DNA of 64,000 bases from Clonostachys chloroleuca (lineage: Eukaryota > Ascomycota > Sordariomycetes > Hypocreales > Bionectriaceae). Numbering within the stretch: the stretch's first letter is position 1; each line of letters begins with the position of its first letter. This document shows, in pieces, positions 45,591 through 57,231 of this stretch. The stretch is from positions 9,114,001 to 9,178,000 of the forward strand of contig JBANAY010000004.1 in the NCBI GenBank assembly GCA_037952775.1. The letters run 5' to 3'. The notes beneath the pieces were generated by a model, which was not told where the DNA came from, did not search any database, and was given only the letters and a program-made list of their open reading frames with translations. The translations under genes and the position numbers were made by a program.

Positions 45591-46153
45591 TGGGAATCCA
45601 ACACCAGGGCTGGATAATTGAAAGACTCAATGGCTCTAGGCCAATTCATTGGAATCTGGCAGCAGGTTTATATAAGAAGCTCATCATTTCAATAGTTCTG
45701 TATACTGGGTCTAATATAAGTGCAGTACTTCAACGCTATGCGCGCGAATTACGACATTAGGGTCTCTCAGACGTGAAGATTCTCATGATAAGATTTCAAG
45801 AAGTTAGAAATGAGTTTAAGCTTGAGGAGGCCCTGGGCAGCTTGCGGACCCGAAATTACAACGTGAACGAATTAGCTAGGTTCACTCCTGGTTTTCTTGT
45901 TGAGTCTGTTCCAACGAGTTGGGACAATACCAATTCACAATGTCGGCTCGGGAAGCAATAGAACATAACATCATCTCATTCGTGAAAAGCAAAATCCCGT
46001 CATACAACCCAAACCGCTTGGAGTGATGGTAACAGACCAAGGCGAGTGGGGTCGTACTTCAGACTTGCTGATTTCGAAAACTAAGGATAATATATTTTAG
46101 ACAAAGATCCCACCCAATCTCAATAAATACTCATTATCTCATTTCCACATGGT
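45591..46153. other. Convergent 3' flanks of NLR and carboxypeptidase; no gene seen
   Basis: 560 bases; two 62-codon open frames (45572-45760 and 45773-45961) lack any recognisable feature. Confidence 0.4.
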
Positions 46154-47454
46154 TTAATCCCCAAGGCCGTACTCAACAGCAGCCAGGAGCAGTTCCATGA
46201 ACCCAGCACCGACAGCCTTCATGTTAGAGTTGTACTGGGAGACGGTAGGGTAAAAGGGGCAGGAGGCGGCGCTGTTGCCGAAGCCAAACTCGATGGTGTA
46301 GCCGTGGACGAGATTCTTGCTCGAGTCAGCAAAGTGGCGCGAGTAGGCGTAGTCGTCGCTGGCACCCGACGTGGGGTAGAGATCCGAGGCCTGGATGGCG
46401 TTGTAGGTGGCGCCGCCTCCGCCGGTCAGGCCGGCGGCGATGCGCTTGGCCGCGTTCTGGTTGATGGTGTTCTCGGCGGCGGGTGTGTACTCGCCGTAAC
46501 CCTTGCCGGAGCCCGGGGTGTCGCTGAGGATGCCGCGGACGCTGTTGTAGGAGCTGTTCTTGAAGTTCATGTAGGGGTAGTTGACCTGGTTGTCGTCGCT
46601 GCCCCAGCTGTAGAGGATGTCGCCGGTGTAGGAGTGGAGGTCAACGAACCAGCGGATCTTGGAGTAGGTGTCGAACACCCACTTGATGGCCTTGGTCTCG
46701 GGTTCGCTGAAGGCGGCTGTACCGTGGTAGGTCTCGGAGCTGGGGGTCGTGGACCCGACGCTGGACTGGACGCTGCTGGCGAAGAGGGTCTTGAAGTCCC
46801 AGAGGAAGTCGAAGTTGCGGTTCAGGTCCACGCCGACGGAGCCAGAGGCAGGGTTGCGGTTCTTGCGCCAGCAGCTGTTGGAGGACTGGTCGTACGCAGT
46901 GCCGTCAGGGTTGCTGTTGGGCACGATGACGATGCCCGCAGACAGAGCAGTCTTGACCTGAGCGGCCGTGTACGTCTTGGAGCCGTACGTAAGTCCGACA
47001 TTGTTCTTGTTGGCATAGAGCAAGTCGGAAACGAAGTAGAGGATGTTGTCCATGGATCCACGCTCGCGCGCATGGATGTTGCCGTTGAGGTAGACGCGGT
47101 AGGCGTCGTTGCCAGTTCCCGAGCCTCCAATCTTGGCTCCAACGATGGAGTTGCCGTTGTAGGTAGTGTAGGGGGCGGTGAAGGTGGTGATGCCGTAGGT
47201 GTTGACCAGACCTTTCAGACCGCTCTGGACCTCATTGACATTGAGCAGGGTGCTGAACGAGGTGGACTGGGACCCGAGTCCTCGGGGGCAACGGAACCGC
47301 CGCTGAATCGATCGCCCGTGCCGACAGGAGTGCCGGTCGATGACTGGCGGCGGACGATGGGCACGAAGCCGTCGTCGTTACGCTCTTCGGGGAGCAGACA
47401 CCCGGAGGCGAGCCCGTTGAGCGCAAGGAACGCCCAAGCGATGGAGGACTTCAT
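46154..47454 (-). CDS. Secreted M14 zinc carboxypeptidase (carboxypeptidase A-like), with a one-base frameshift near the N-terminus
   Basis: Intronless. Signal peptide MKSSIAWAFLALNGLASGC, then a short pro-region with a possible dibasic RR processing site. M14 residues: zinc ligands in HARE and VDLHSY, substrate-binding arginine in DLNRNFDF, catalytic glutamate in YTIEFGFG, and cysteine-containing NSCWRKNRNP. Total about 433 residues if in frame. Reading must shift at a C5 run on the minus strand (plus-strand G5, 47284-47288): one frame carries the signal peptide through GGSVAP, and the next frame starts LGSQSTSFSTLLNVNEVQ. No intron of workable size spans it. The enzyme removes C-terminal residues from peptides outside the cell. 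Either an inactive allele or a homopolymer error. GC-rich third positions create a long antisense open frame. Confidence 0.9.
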
Positions 47455-50084
47455 TGTGGACTAGGTTGATCTGGTTGCCAGCTACCTAGGGAAAGGGAGG
47501 TAAATGTCAGTGGCAATCGGCGAGAATGCACGCCCTGGATGGGCCTTTTATGTTATGTTTTCTGATAGGAACTTACGGCATTGATGCGTCCTCACTGCGG
47601 CAGCTGGCGATGTTCTGGATTGCGAGGCCTTTCTGCATTGCAGGTGTGTTGCCACAGGAAGCCATCTCGATTGGGAAGCTGTGAGGAGATAAGAGTTGAG
47701 CTGCTTGTCAACTGCCGAAAGGAGCCAAAATATGCCCCACGCCGAATGGCGACCTGGCACTTGCGACGCTGAGTGCTAACAAAGTACCGATTCGAATTGG
47801 AAGGTGAGGTAGCCTTAAGATGAAGGGATATCGAGCATCGCGGCGGAGGGCCCCGGACTGCTGGATAGAGGAGGAGGATCGTCGGTTGTGCAATACAGGT
47901 GCGGATGTCTTCATCGAACCACCACGGCGCTGAGTGATGGATTGGGAAGACGGGTCTGTTTCCTGTTCAATAATGAATTGAGTGACTTTCGTCCGACTGC
48001 GAGTGTTACTTGGGCCAGACTCCCGCTTTCCCCCGCACTTGGATGAACCCATAGCTGAGCCTGACCTTTAGGATCAGTCGCCTCTCTACGCTGGGCGATG
48101 ATAAGAGACAACCCAGGGGGCTTGGTGTTCTTGTGTGAGCTATTGAAAGCATTAATTATTACCAACCTAGGTGTCTCGTGCAGGTGATGCTTTAAACCGA
48201 GATCTGGCGATGGTGCTATACCGCGACAGTAGCTTCCAGAATTGGACTGGTCCGTATGAAACATCGCCATGTTTTTCCAAGCTTTCCTAGGCTTCAGATT
48301 CGTAGGCAAACAAAGTTACTGGTGACACTCTTGTTCGCTTTGAGATAAATAATAACTATTACTCTGAAGGTCTTCTCTCTGACTGAACAATTTTCTATGT
48401 CCAAAAATACCTACTAGTTGATCGACCTCATAGGAAGGGTGTCTATGTCCAAGTTATGTACAGATAAAAAGATTTAAGATTTTGTCTGAGTGCCGTCATC
48501 TCATGCCACGCCCTTTAGTATTAGCTCTACTACTATCTCTAAAGCTTTACTGGGATGCTAAGGTATGCAGAATAAGGTTTCAAGGTTACGATTTCGACAA
48601 ATGGAGTCTATGAAGTAGACTTCATCTCTTCAGCTCAGTGGAAAATCGACAACGGCGATATACTCTAGAAAAGGTGGTTAAAGAAGCTTGGTCCTGTGAC
48701 TGGATCTCTGCTAAGAGCTCCCTCTACTGCATAGAAGCCTTGTACAAATAGCAGCGAAACCACCTTTGGTCAAGTTTCAGACGGCCCAACTTCTTGCTCA
48801 AACCATTGGGGCAACAGAAGATGACACTCTATGTTCAAGATGTAACTCCACAAGCCCGCCTATGCTACTCGTGGCAAGCACCGAGAAGTCAGGGACGGAA
48901 GTATCGATTCAAGCTGTTACATCCAGAATAGTCCCTGATCATTATTATGGTTCTTACCGAGGCATGAAGATTTGTTGAACAACAACTGCGTGACACCCAC
49001 TTGCCTCTTGCAACTCAAAAACAGGTTTCCTAAGTACCTTGGCTCCGGTGACCACTGGAAACGCACAGTGCACTGCAACCCGCGCTGGATTTACCCAACC
49101 TTGATGCAAAACAAAAGGGCAAAACCTTTTCCTTTCTACCTACCTACTTACCTTTCATCCAACCTAAGCATCGTTGCCTAGGTTGGTAGGCGCCATCACC
49201 TCTTCCCGCACGATCGTCTCGTCTTTAGCTCCCCCATCGCCGTCACCTCCATCGCCATTACCTCCATCGCCGTCCCCGTCACCGCCCCCCATCGCCGTCC
49301 CGAATGGTTGAAGCAGGATGGCGCTGCTCCCTCCCAGAAAGTACAGAACGCTGTACGATCTACCACTACTCCATAAGTTGACGCCATCCTGAACAGGCGT
49401 CTCCAAGCAGCTCACACTGACGAGACCACTCTTAGCGAAGGTCTCTCGAGAAACCTAGAACTTGAGCGAATCATAAACCTTGATCATTCAACAGGGATTA
49501 CAATCGACCAACTCATCATTGACGCGCAGAGCGAGGATGTAGCAAGGGCCGAAGACGCGGCTTTGGTCAGGGATTACTCGACCCTTAAGATGATGCAATG
49601 GAAATAAAATAAAGGGCCAGTGCAACGAAGAAGGATCCGACAAAGAAGCCAGACATATCTTCCCGCGTGTTTTTGCTGATATAAAGGCCAAGGAAATGCG
49701 GCAGAAAATTAGATTGGTAATTAAGCAGGTAGGAGTGGAAGCCATATGTTATGGTCGATGGGGCTTCGTAACGGCACGGGTGAAGCGCCTGAGGGTTATC
49801 ACATGAAACACAGAAGGTTTTACCTTACGTAGGTAGGTACCTAAGCCACAATGAGGCAGCCTACCTAAGGTTAGCTAAAGAGAACTCAGCCGATTCAACA
49901 TCTATGATACCAACGCTGCCCTTGCTGCTTAGCCTACGTATCACACGATTATTGTGATTCGCTTGTCAATTTAACTCTTTTTTCTTTATTTACTGCGCAT
50001 CTCATCCAATGCGATCCGCCATATGGTAGCAATTCTACATTCTGCCTAGATCATCAAACCGCCTGCTCCCCTCACAGTTTGACG
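47455..50084. other. Gene-poor 2.6 kb; minisatellite; no gene seen
   Basis: 5' flank of the carboxypeptidase and unassigned sequence. A GC-rich minisatellite lies at 49231-49296. Confidence 0.4.
49231..49296. repeat. Minisatellite with CCATCGCCGTCACCT-like units
   Basis: About four imperfect 15-18 bp units (CCATCGCCGTCACCT, CCATCGCCATTACCT, CCATCGCCGTCCCCG...). The minus-strand translation would be Gly/Asp-rich, but no gene is supported around it. Confidence 0.75.
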
Positions 50085-50664
50085 CCTCACAAGATCGCCC
50101 AAATCCACAGTTCAACCGCTATACGCCATCATCAGCTACAAGCACCTAACTCGAAACCAGATTCGATATTCGCCCGAATTCCCCCGCGAAATCGCGAGCT
50201 ACGACACATCACTTCTGTCAGACGCGGGACCGTCACGAACGCTACCGCCAGAAGATCGAGACTGGCCTCTGCTTGTCGTTGAAGCTGGATACTCACAACC
50301 AATCGAAGCCTTGAGGCGAGAGACTCGGTGTTGGTTCAGTGAGTCAAACCATCAGGTCAAAATAGTTCTTCTTGTCAAGATGTATTCACGTACATGCAAC
50401 AACAAGGCAAAGATTCGGCCTGGCCCGGGTCCTGGCTACAGTCACACAGCCTCTCTCCCAGCAACTTCTTTCCCGCGTCTGGAAGCGCAGATGGTGCTCA
50501 GCGAAGCGTGCTTAGATGCTTACCTACCGAGCCTACAACCACTTGGTGAGGAGGATATCAAGTCCCTTCAGCCCGAAGCTGATGACGGCGCGGAAAATGA
50601 AGTACCTATCGCTCAATCCCAGGCCACAGCCACTAGCAAAAGGCGCGGCAGATACGAGACATAA
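50085..50664 (+). pseudogene. Fragment of a fungal nuclease-like/effector-type hypothetical protein
   Basis: The frame is open over about 190 codons with no ATG until 50379. The part at about 50250-50400 codes DWPLLVVEAGYSQPIEALR, then WFSESNHQVKIVLLV. This resembles a segment I recall from many uncharacterised ascomycete proteins (WP-x-LV-x-E-x-G-x-S...LR...W...S-x-G-x-VKIV-LL), where the acidic residues and lysine suggest a PD-(D/E)XK-like fold. The usual N-terminal half is not visible and no upstream exon is convincing, so I treat it as a decayed copy. It lies at the edge of the repeat-rich block, consistent with degeneration. Family assignment is from memory only. Confidence 0.4.
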
Positions 50665-51411
50665 CGTGGGGCGGCAACAACGTTATGTGGCGGCTGCTAC
50701 AAAGCACGCAATCTTCTTCGTGGACTTCTTCGTACACCCTAAATAATAAGACATCCAAGTTGAACACATCCACCACCCTAAATCAGAGCGCCGTCCCATT
50801 TTACCCACTCCTTTCTTCCACATTATATACACCCAAGGCCCAACAATCCCACTTACATTTGTCCTGAGGTCGCAATCAACTACAAGCAAGCACAAACAGA
50901 CACAACTGAAAACAAAGCTTTTCTTTACATATCTAGGACTCTCCACCAGTCGTGATGTTTGCAGCTTTGGAGCAAGAAACGGAACATCGCGGCAATGGTC
51001 ACAAGGATGACCACTCTCTGGCGTCACCGAACTGGAAGTCAGAAATCTAGACACAGCATCTCAATTCCCACAACTTCAAGTCGAGAGCACTTTGGGCCTC
51101 TTGAATCCAGTTATCTGGTGAATGAGGCATCTTGAATGATGCATGTATGAAACGATGAACAAAACAAGAAACAAGAAACGATATGCTAAAGGATGGACTT
51201 CAGGGATGAAGAGATACGTGACGAGAGTTCCCAGTTAGAACCACGACCGCAAGCCCGCCATTTTCAGGCCGACATAACTTGGCGCCACCATCCAGCAGCG
51301 GATGTGAGTTCCCACAACGGTGCACGCGCAGGCGCGCTTGTAGGAGTGGTTTGCTCGGAGGAGCTCTGTGTCAAGCGTTCGGGCCTCCATGTGTCTTTCA
51401 CACACATTGCT

Positions 51412-51538
51412 ATTGGTACTTTCGTCAACAATCAGCACACAGAACCCAAGGATTTTGCCCTCAGGAAGCCTTGCACATTCACACGTTTGTATTGGTACGT
51501 TCGTCGACAATCGGCACACAGAGCCCAAGAGTTTTCAC
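51412..51538 (+). repeat. Direct repeat, two 48-bp copies 79 bp apart
   Basis: 51412-51459 and 51491-51538 share ATTGGTAC(T/G)TTCGTC, CAATC(A/G)GCACACAGA and CCCAAG blocks, about 85 percent identical by eye. Confidence 0.75.
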
Positions 51539-51984
51539 CTATAGGAGGCATTTGTTACACGGGTACATCGGGAATATTCTCAAAGCGGCGCATGGGGCTC
51601 GAGAAAATGGAATTGGTATGGTCGAACAGACACTGTCATTGGTTGTAATTGAAAGGGCCAGGGTTCAAGAATCAAGAAGGCTCCGCCAGGCTTTGACACA
51701 AGCATACACAAACTATGCTTTTCTTTCCCTTTCTCCTCTTCTCAGCTGCTAACTCAGCCAATAACCAGGGCGGATTTAACCACGAGGCAAGCTACTGATT
51801 GACCATCACTTATTTGCCTCGCTTCGAACGTCTCTCGTGCCTTTCGATCCTTTATGCGGCAGCATTGCGGCCCCTGCTACGTCTTCTCGCCCTAAGAACC
51901 ACGCCCCTGTTGTCTCTCTCCCAGATGAAAAGGCTTGAAGAAGAGGGCATTTCAGTTGAAAATATCTACAACAAAGAGAGAAGT

Positions 51985-52052
51985 AATTGTTTTGAGATGT
52001 CGAGTCTGGCCGCTACCATTGCTGTTGTTTACTTTATATTCAAACTCTCTCG
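51985..52052 (+). repeat. TTGAGATGTCGGGTCTG dispersed repeat, copy 2
   Basis: TTTTGAGATGTCGAGTCTGG, CCATTGCTGTTGTTTACTTT and ATATTCAAA, in the same order as the other copies. Confidence 0.75.
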
Positions 52053-52538
52053 CAGTAGAGAACAGGACACAGCAACAAGCGGAGAAAGGATCAGAGGCGA
52101 CCAAGAACTTCTCGACCCAAATTGATTCTCAAACCAAGCTTCACCCATGGTAGCACCACGCAACCAATCCCTCCAGCGGAGACGACCCAGCGAGATCCGA
52201 ATAGCCATTGAAACACAGTTATTGCCTGGTAAAAACCTCACCCGCATCATGCTACTCAGCGGACCGGGACTAACAATCTTTGTGGGATCTAAAGACTACA
52301 AACACCTTACAGGAACCCAGGCACCACACAATCACTAACCAGCCAATAATGATATACAAAATCCACGGCTAAGCTAGGCCTAGATCCACGAGTACAATAG
52401 CCATCGCTGCCAAAGGGGTCCCCTTGCAAGGATTGCTCCAGCCTGGGTTCAGACCAGGAACCTCGGCTGAGCAGGTTTCCGCTCCAAGATTAGCTAAGTA
52501 GTAAGTGGGAGAGCTATACACTTATGCGGCAGGTGCTG

Positions 52539-52567
52539 AAAAAAAAAAGGGGGGGGAGAGGGGGGTG
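52539..52567 (+). repeat. A10-G8 low-complexity tract
   Basis: A run of ten A then a G-rich run (GGGGGGGGAGAGGGGGG). Confidence 0.85.
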
Positions 52568-53113
52568 GAATTCCTAAACACCAAGAATTCAAGAACTTGA
52601 CACCATACCCAGTACTATAACACTTTAACGAAAGGTTGAAAGCGAAAGGTTAAAAAGAAAGGCTTGCTAGCCTATACCTCTCCATATCGATGATCCATTT
52701 CCTGTCGGGACGAGCCGCTCGTTAGATCACTATTTCAACTACCCTCTTAGATCGACTTGAATATGAATCAAAGTCGAGCCCTCAATATCGGCGAAGCACG
52801 TAGTCCGGTACGCCTCAATTAAATTAAGCGCAAGCTAGCACACGGAACGCGTTCTGTGACCCAAGTGGCTTCGACCTCATGCTTTCAGATCGGCACAAGG
52901 GTGGTGCTCCAGAAAGCGATGGAGGCGAGGTTGAGCTGGCACCAGCCTGGTAGCTACCCTTCATGGCGTTTGATACCGCGACTTTGGCCCATGAGGGGGA
53001 GGGTTTGAGGGGCGGACCGAAGGTGAAGTAGGCGCGGTGACCGCCTTGGCGGAAAGCTTAGGATCGACGAAAGGCCAAGAAAGAATATGTCGATCTAGAG
53101 AGAAATCCGCTGT

Positions 53114-53139
53114 GACGAGCGATCGCTGCAGACCTGACC
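53114..53139 (-). repeat. CAGCGATCGCTCGTC repeat, copy 3 (inverted)
   Basis: On the minus strand AGGTCAGGTCTGCAGCGATC then GCTCGTC, nearly identical to 6011-6036. Confidence 0.75.
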
Positions 53140-53233
53140 TGGCTGTCCCTCGTCAAGACGAATGATCGGCCCCGAAGGGTATAGCGACAAATGCACTAAA
53201 CGTCATCGCGACAGATACACCAAAAGGATGAGA

Positions 53234-53297
53234 TTTCGAGTATAAAGTAGAAAACAGCAATGGAAGATGCCAAACCCAACATCTCAACACAATGATT
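53234..53297 (-). repeat. TTGAGATGTCGGGTCTG dispersed repeat, copy 3 (inverted)
   Basis: The minus strand reads TTGTGTTGAGATGTTGGGTT, then CCATTGCTGTTTTCTACTTT and ATACTCGAAA. It lies 95 bases from CAGCGATCGCTCGTC copy 3. Confidence 0.8.
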
Positions 53298-56200
53298 ACG
53301 CGGCCCGGTTGCTCAGGGCACCCACATGAGGTGGGCTGAAAATGTCTGGCAGATGTAAACCCACTCTGCATGTCGCATGCCATCCTCCTCTTTAACGATT
53401 TTATTTCCTCTATTTTCTTCTTTAAAGCAAAAATGGTATAAAATATTTTCGCTTCGCTCATTGTATTCGGTTCTTACGTTCAGTTATCGCATTCAATTAT
53501 CAGATTTAGTGATTGTATTCGGTTACTTCTTACGCTGTACTCGAATTATCTCATCTGTATTCGGTTACTGTACTTAGTGATTGTCTTTGATTATTGTTTT
53601 CTGATGATTCTCTTCGATATTTCCATATTTTCAGGCATCATGAGTTGGCCCTGGTAGATGAGTTCGTTTGCTCGTGTGTTTACGATGTCTAATGATCGTC
53701 TGGTGGATGAACATCTCTGGGCTTTTCTGACTGAGAGGGATGCTATCGATGCTCCGAAGCTTATTCCATCATATCTTATCTGTCTTTGAGGTCCCTCAGA
53801 AAATATCCAAGTGTCGGGGGATGGCTGTATCGCTTGAATTTGTCCTTGTTTCCGCTCGGAGGGTGAAGCCAAAATGGGCTCCATACATTGATTTCGTTCA
53901 GCACTATAGGTATAATCGGTATGCACAAGCCCTAAGCGTAACATATCGCGGCAGAGTCTTTAGTTCTTTGTATATATTTTGAGATTTTGTCATTTCTGAT
54001 GAATGTGCAAGGGTCAACAAAACAGAGAGACCCGAGCGTCATTCTTTGTGTCAATGCATGTAACATCTAACTCTATTCTTAGGGATATCCCACATACAGG
54101 ACCTAATTCTCCCACGTATGGACAAGGAGGGACTTTCTCATAGCTAGTCCGAGGTCCACCCCTACGCTTAGTTCCCTCGTACTTTCCCAGCCCATCATCG
54201 CGTTGTTCTCGGCTGTACCATGGCGGTTGGTTCGGGCGGTTGGTTCTAGCCACCATCGGCTAATCAGCATCTCTTTGAAGAGAGTGTTGTAGCTGTTGTT
54301 GGGACACATCTTATCAGCGTTAGAGACTTACGTCTCATCCCAGTCAAAGGCGCTACCCATTCAAGCATAAATCTCAGAATAACTAAGGCGACTTGGCAAA
54401 CACCTCCATGGTAGCCTTCCACTATACGTCATCAACATCATGCTTAAAATGATTTGATCGTCCACAGAGGGTCAACTCGCAGTTCTGTTGTCTACGTAAA
54501 CTTCTCAAGACCCGGGAATCAATTCTACTATCGAAAAATGAAGCCCTTGTCGCATAAGACGGGGAACATTCCTTACTTTGACTAGAAGCCAGGCTTGCCA
54601 ATGTGGGCTGATCATTCTGTTTCTGGATACGCGGCGAAACCCTTTCTTTCCATGGAAGATCTCAGGTGCTCAAGAAAACACCAAGTTGAAGCCGCGTCGG
54701 CTCTGCCGGTGCTCATGGACCCTTGCCTCCCAGACTTATTGGACGGTAGCGGCTTCTTGGTCTGCTTCGCTGAGAGATGTTGGTAGAGGTGGATTGGATC
54801 TCCCATCATCGTTATCATCACCGCCGGGGCTGTGGCGGGGCTAGGCCAAATCATGGCGTCTGAGATATTTTTGGGATCGCGTGCGGAGAGGAGAGATATA
54901 TTCGGCGAAGGGTTCTTTCGTTCTCGGTATTCGGGCGGCGGTAGGCACTGAGTAGCCCTGCAGTTAGGTCCACTCCGTCGGAAGGTTTGTTACCGGCAGC
55001 GATACTTTGCATCTTATGCAGCGTCAAAGTAGCGGAGTAAAACAGTTTGGATCACAAACATGTGACAAGGGCATAATCGCACGACCTATTCCCATAGGTG
55101 GAACCCGCGGTGTGCTTGATGTTGGAGTGACTTGCGCCGTCAGGCACCAAGACTGCTCAATCAACGGTAACAAGTACCCAGGAACATAGCAGGGTTATGT
55201 TGCAAATGGAGTCATTCTAGGAGAATGTTCGATCGTCGGGCTCTCGGTAGCACGTCGTGAAAAGGCATGAAGATAAAGGCCTCAGTTTTTCAAGCGAAAG
55301 CTAGAAAAGCACCGTGACGTGCTGTTGTGTGATAAGAAAAGCACTTGCTTGGCTCCAGTCAGGAAGAAAGGTTATGTGGTAAATTGCGACCAAGCATCGT
55401 GGGCCGACCTTGGCGTACAGGGTAGGCGCAGCCACCATATCTGAGGATCTGGGAGTGGTGATAAGCTGCACCTACCGAGCACAGCAGAGAACACACGTCT
55501 CCGTCAATCTGCGAACTTAGCCTGCCAGAAGGGGAAGCAGATGCATGCAAGATACAACATCATAACTTTAGAAAGAATACACATAGTAACCTGAGCTACA
55601 GTTGTTCTGCGCATTAGATATCTGTTTGAGGGCTGGTTTGGCGGCTCTGGCCAAACAAGCTTCACTCTTTCCCGCTCAGCGTTTGCAGACGGTTCGGCCT
55701 TATTCAGCGCGCTGTGGTGCTAGCGCCGTTGACAGCAGCCAATCATCACACGGCTGCCCGTCACTCCTCGTTTCAGAAGGGAAGTCGCAGGGGGCGCTCT
55801 CTAATCCGGCAAAGCAGCTGAGATTCTGCCCACAAAACTGCAACCGGAGGCGGCGGAGCGGTGGCAGCGGCGCTAAGTCAGCACACAACGTCACTGTGGA
55901 CTTCCCAGCCGCAATCCGTGACACATAGAATCGCCAATGTAATCACGTTGCATAACATTGAATACAGACGCCGCGCTGGTCAGGGGTCGACTCCCCAGCT
56001 ATTCTAGAACGTTTCTTGCATGATTCTCCTCGTTCCCTGCGTACCTGTTGACACGGAAGGTCTAGGCGAGCAGGGCGGGAGCACGGTAAGTCAGGGGTGC
56101 TCTCTTAGTGTTTTCCTCTTCTAATCAATACCGCCAGATAAAGACACGACGATCGACGAAACGCGTCATTATAATAGCGGCAAATGTTCTTTAATAATCT

Positions 56201-57231
56201 CGTCTCGGGAGTGGGCAAGTGTTGCGGCATTCTCGTTGCCTGGTTGAAGTGGCTTTTCACTGGCAAATCTACGCCAGAGCCGCACTGCACGAGCAGCCTG
56301 TTTAGGCGATCGAAGGCAACATACAAAATAACCGTAGAGACTACCTATGGAAGAACGAGGCATTTCAATGAACGCGACTCAAGGGTCACCGTCGATCCAA
56401 AACGCGGATTCGGCAATGCCGGCACGCCCACATGCGAGTGTGGACAGATTTTCCGCACCTAGTCGTACACGCTCCAAGACGGCGAATGTTATATCTGGCG
56501 TCATCAAACGAGTCAGCCTGGAAGAAAAGACCCTCTTTGCCTCGCCGGGGCCAACATACGGTCGGTGTCGTCACTTGCAACTCGCGAATTTGATTACATT
56601 CATCCAACCCCACACATGATATGGGTCGTCGGTCTGCCAGGGCCCTCCCAGAGCTAGACCAATTAGAAACTGCTGGCGGGTATTTTTTGGAGAAGTTTTG
56701 GGGTAAAAGCCTCATTCTTCTCCAAAATAACCAATGAGGCAAATGGGGAGCTGCTTCTCTCCATCTCGCGATAGCGATATTCTTACCATGTCTTGGTGAA
56801 AGATGGAGCCAATTACTCCTCATACGATTTTGGTAATGAGGTTATCGGGCACGTCTCGTTGCATCAACTAATATTTTCCTTGTTCTTCACGTCCGGAAAC
56901 GGCATGCTCCGTCGCATGACTTTCGCCTCTGGGCTTCTACGATGTGGGCCGTGGTGCCCGGACTTGCTGGCGGTCACACTAAGAGGACTGCGGAGCTGTG
57001 CCAGTTGTGATACGGGGTCATGATGGAGACGAATGTTGATCTAAAGTAACAGAAACTGAATTCTATAAGTATGTGGGCACAGTTTCCCCAGACCCAGATT
57101 TGGTCTCATGCTCATTCTCCACGCTCCTCTCTTTCTACCCCATTTGCTCTGGAGAGCCGTTGTTCTGCACTTCCTCAACTCTATTTTAATTTTACAAGTG
57201 ACTATTTTGCCTACCATATTGTGTCGCCGTC

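Larger units (their letters stand above)
50665..57231. other. Gene-poor, repeat-rich 6.5-kb stretch
   Basis: No intact gene is supported. It contains a 79-bp-period direct repeat (51412-51538), two copies of the TTGAGATGTCGGGTCTG family (51985-52052, 53234-53297), one CAGCGATCGCTCGTC copy (53114-53139) and an A/G homopolymer tract (52539-52567). A 117-codon minus-strand open frame at 53591-53944 and a 108-codon plus-strand frame at 55602-55928 have no recognisable domains and may be chance or transposon relics. Confidence 0.4.

Noticed and set aside
46304..47464. Long plus-strand open frame (about 386 codons) antisense to the carboxypeptidase
   Set aside because: Its translation is Val/Gly/Ala/Asp-rich and low in complexity, as expected from the GC-rich third positions of the minus-strand M14 gene. 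The M14 motifs are all on the other strand.
52430..52530. tRNA-like stretch on the minus strand (CCTGG-TCTGAAC-CCAGG arm)
   Set aside because: The T-loop lacks the conserved TTC-R-A order, the 5' half does not fold into acceptor and D stems, and I find no anticodon. At most a degenerate relic.
53591..53944. 117-codon minus-strand open frame
   Set aside because: The composition is plausible for a protein, but there is no family resemblance and no neighbouring exons. Left as unassigned sequence rather than called.
55602..55928. Overlapping open frames on both strands
   Set aside because: Neither shows domains, a good start context or introns; GC-rich sequence explains the openness.
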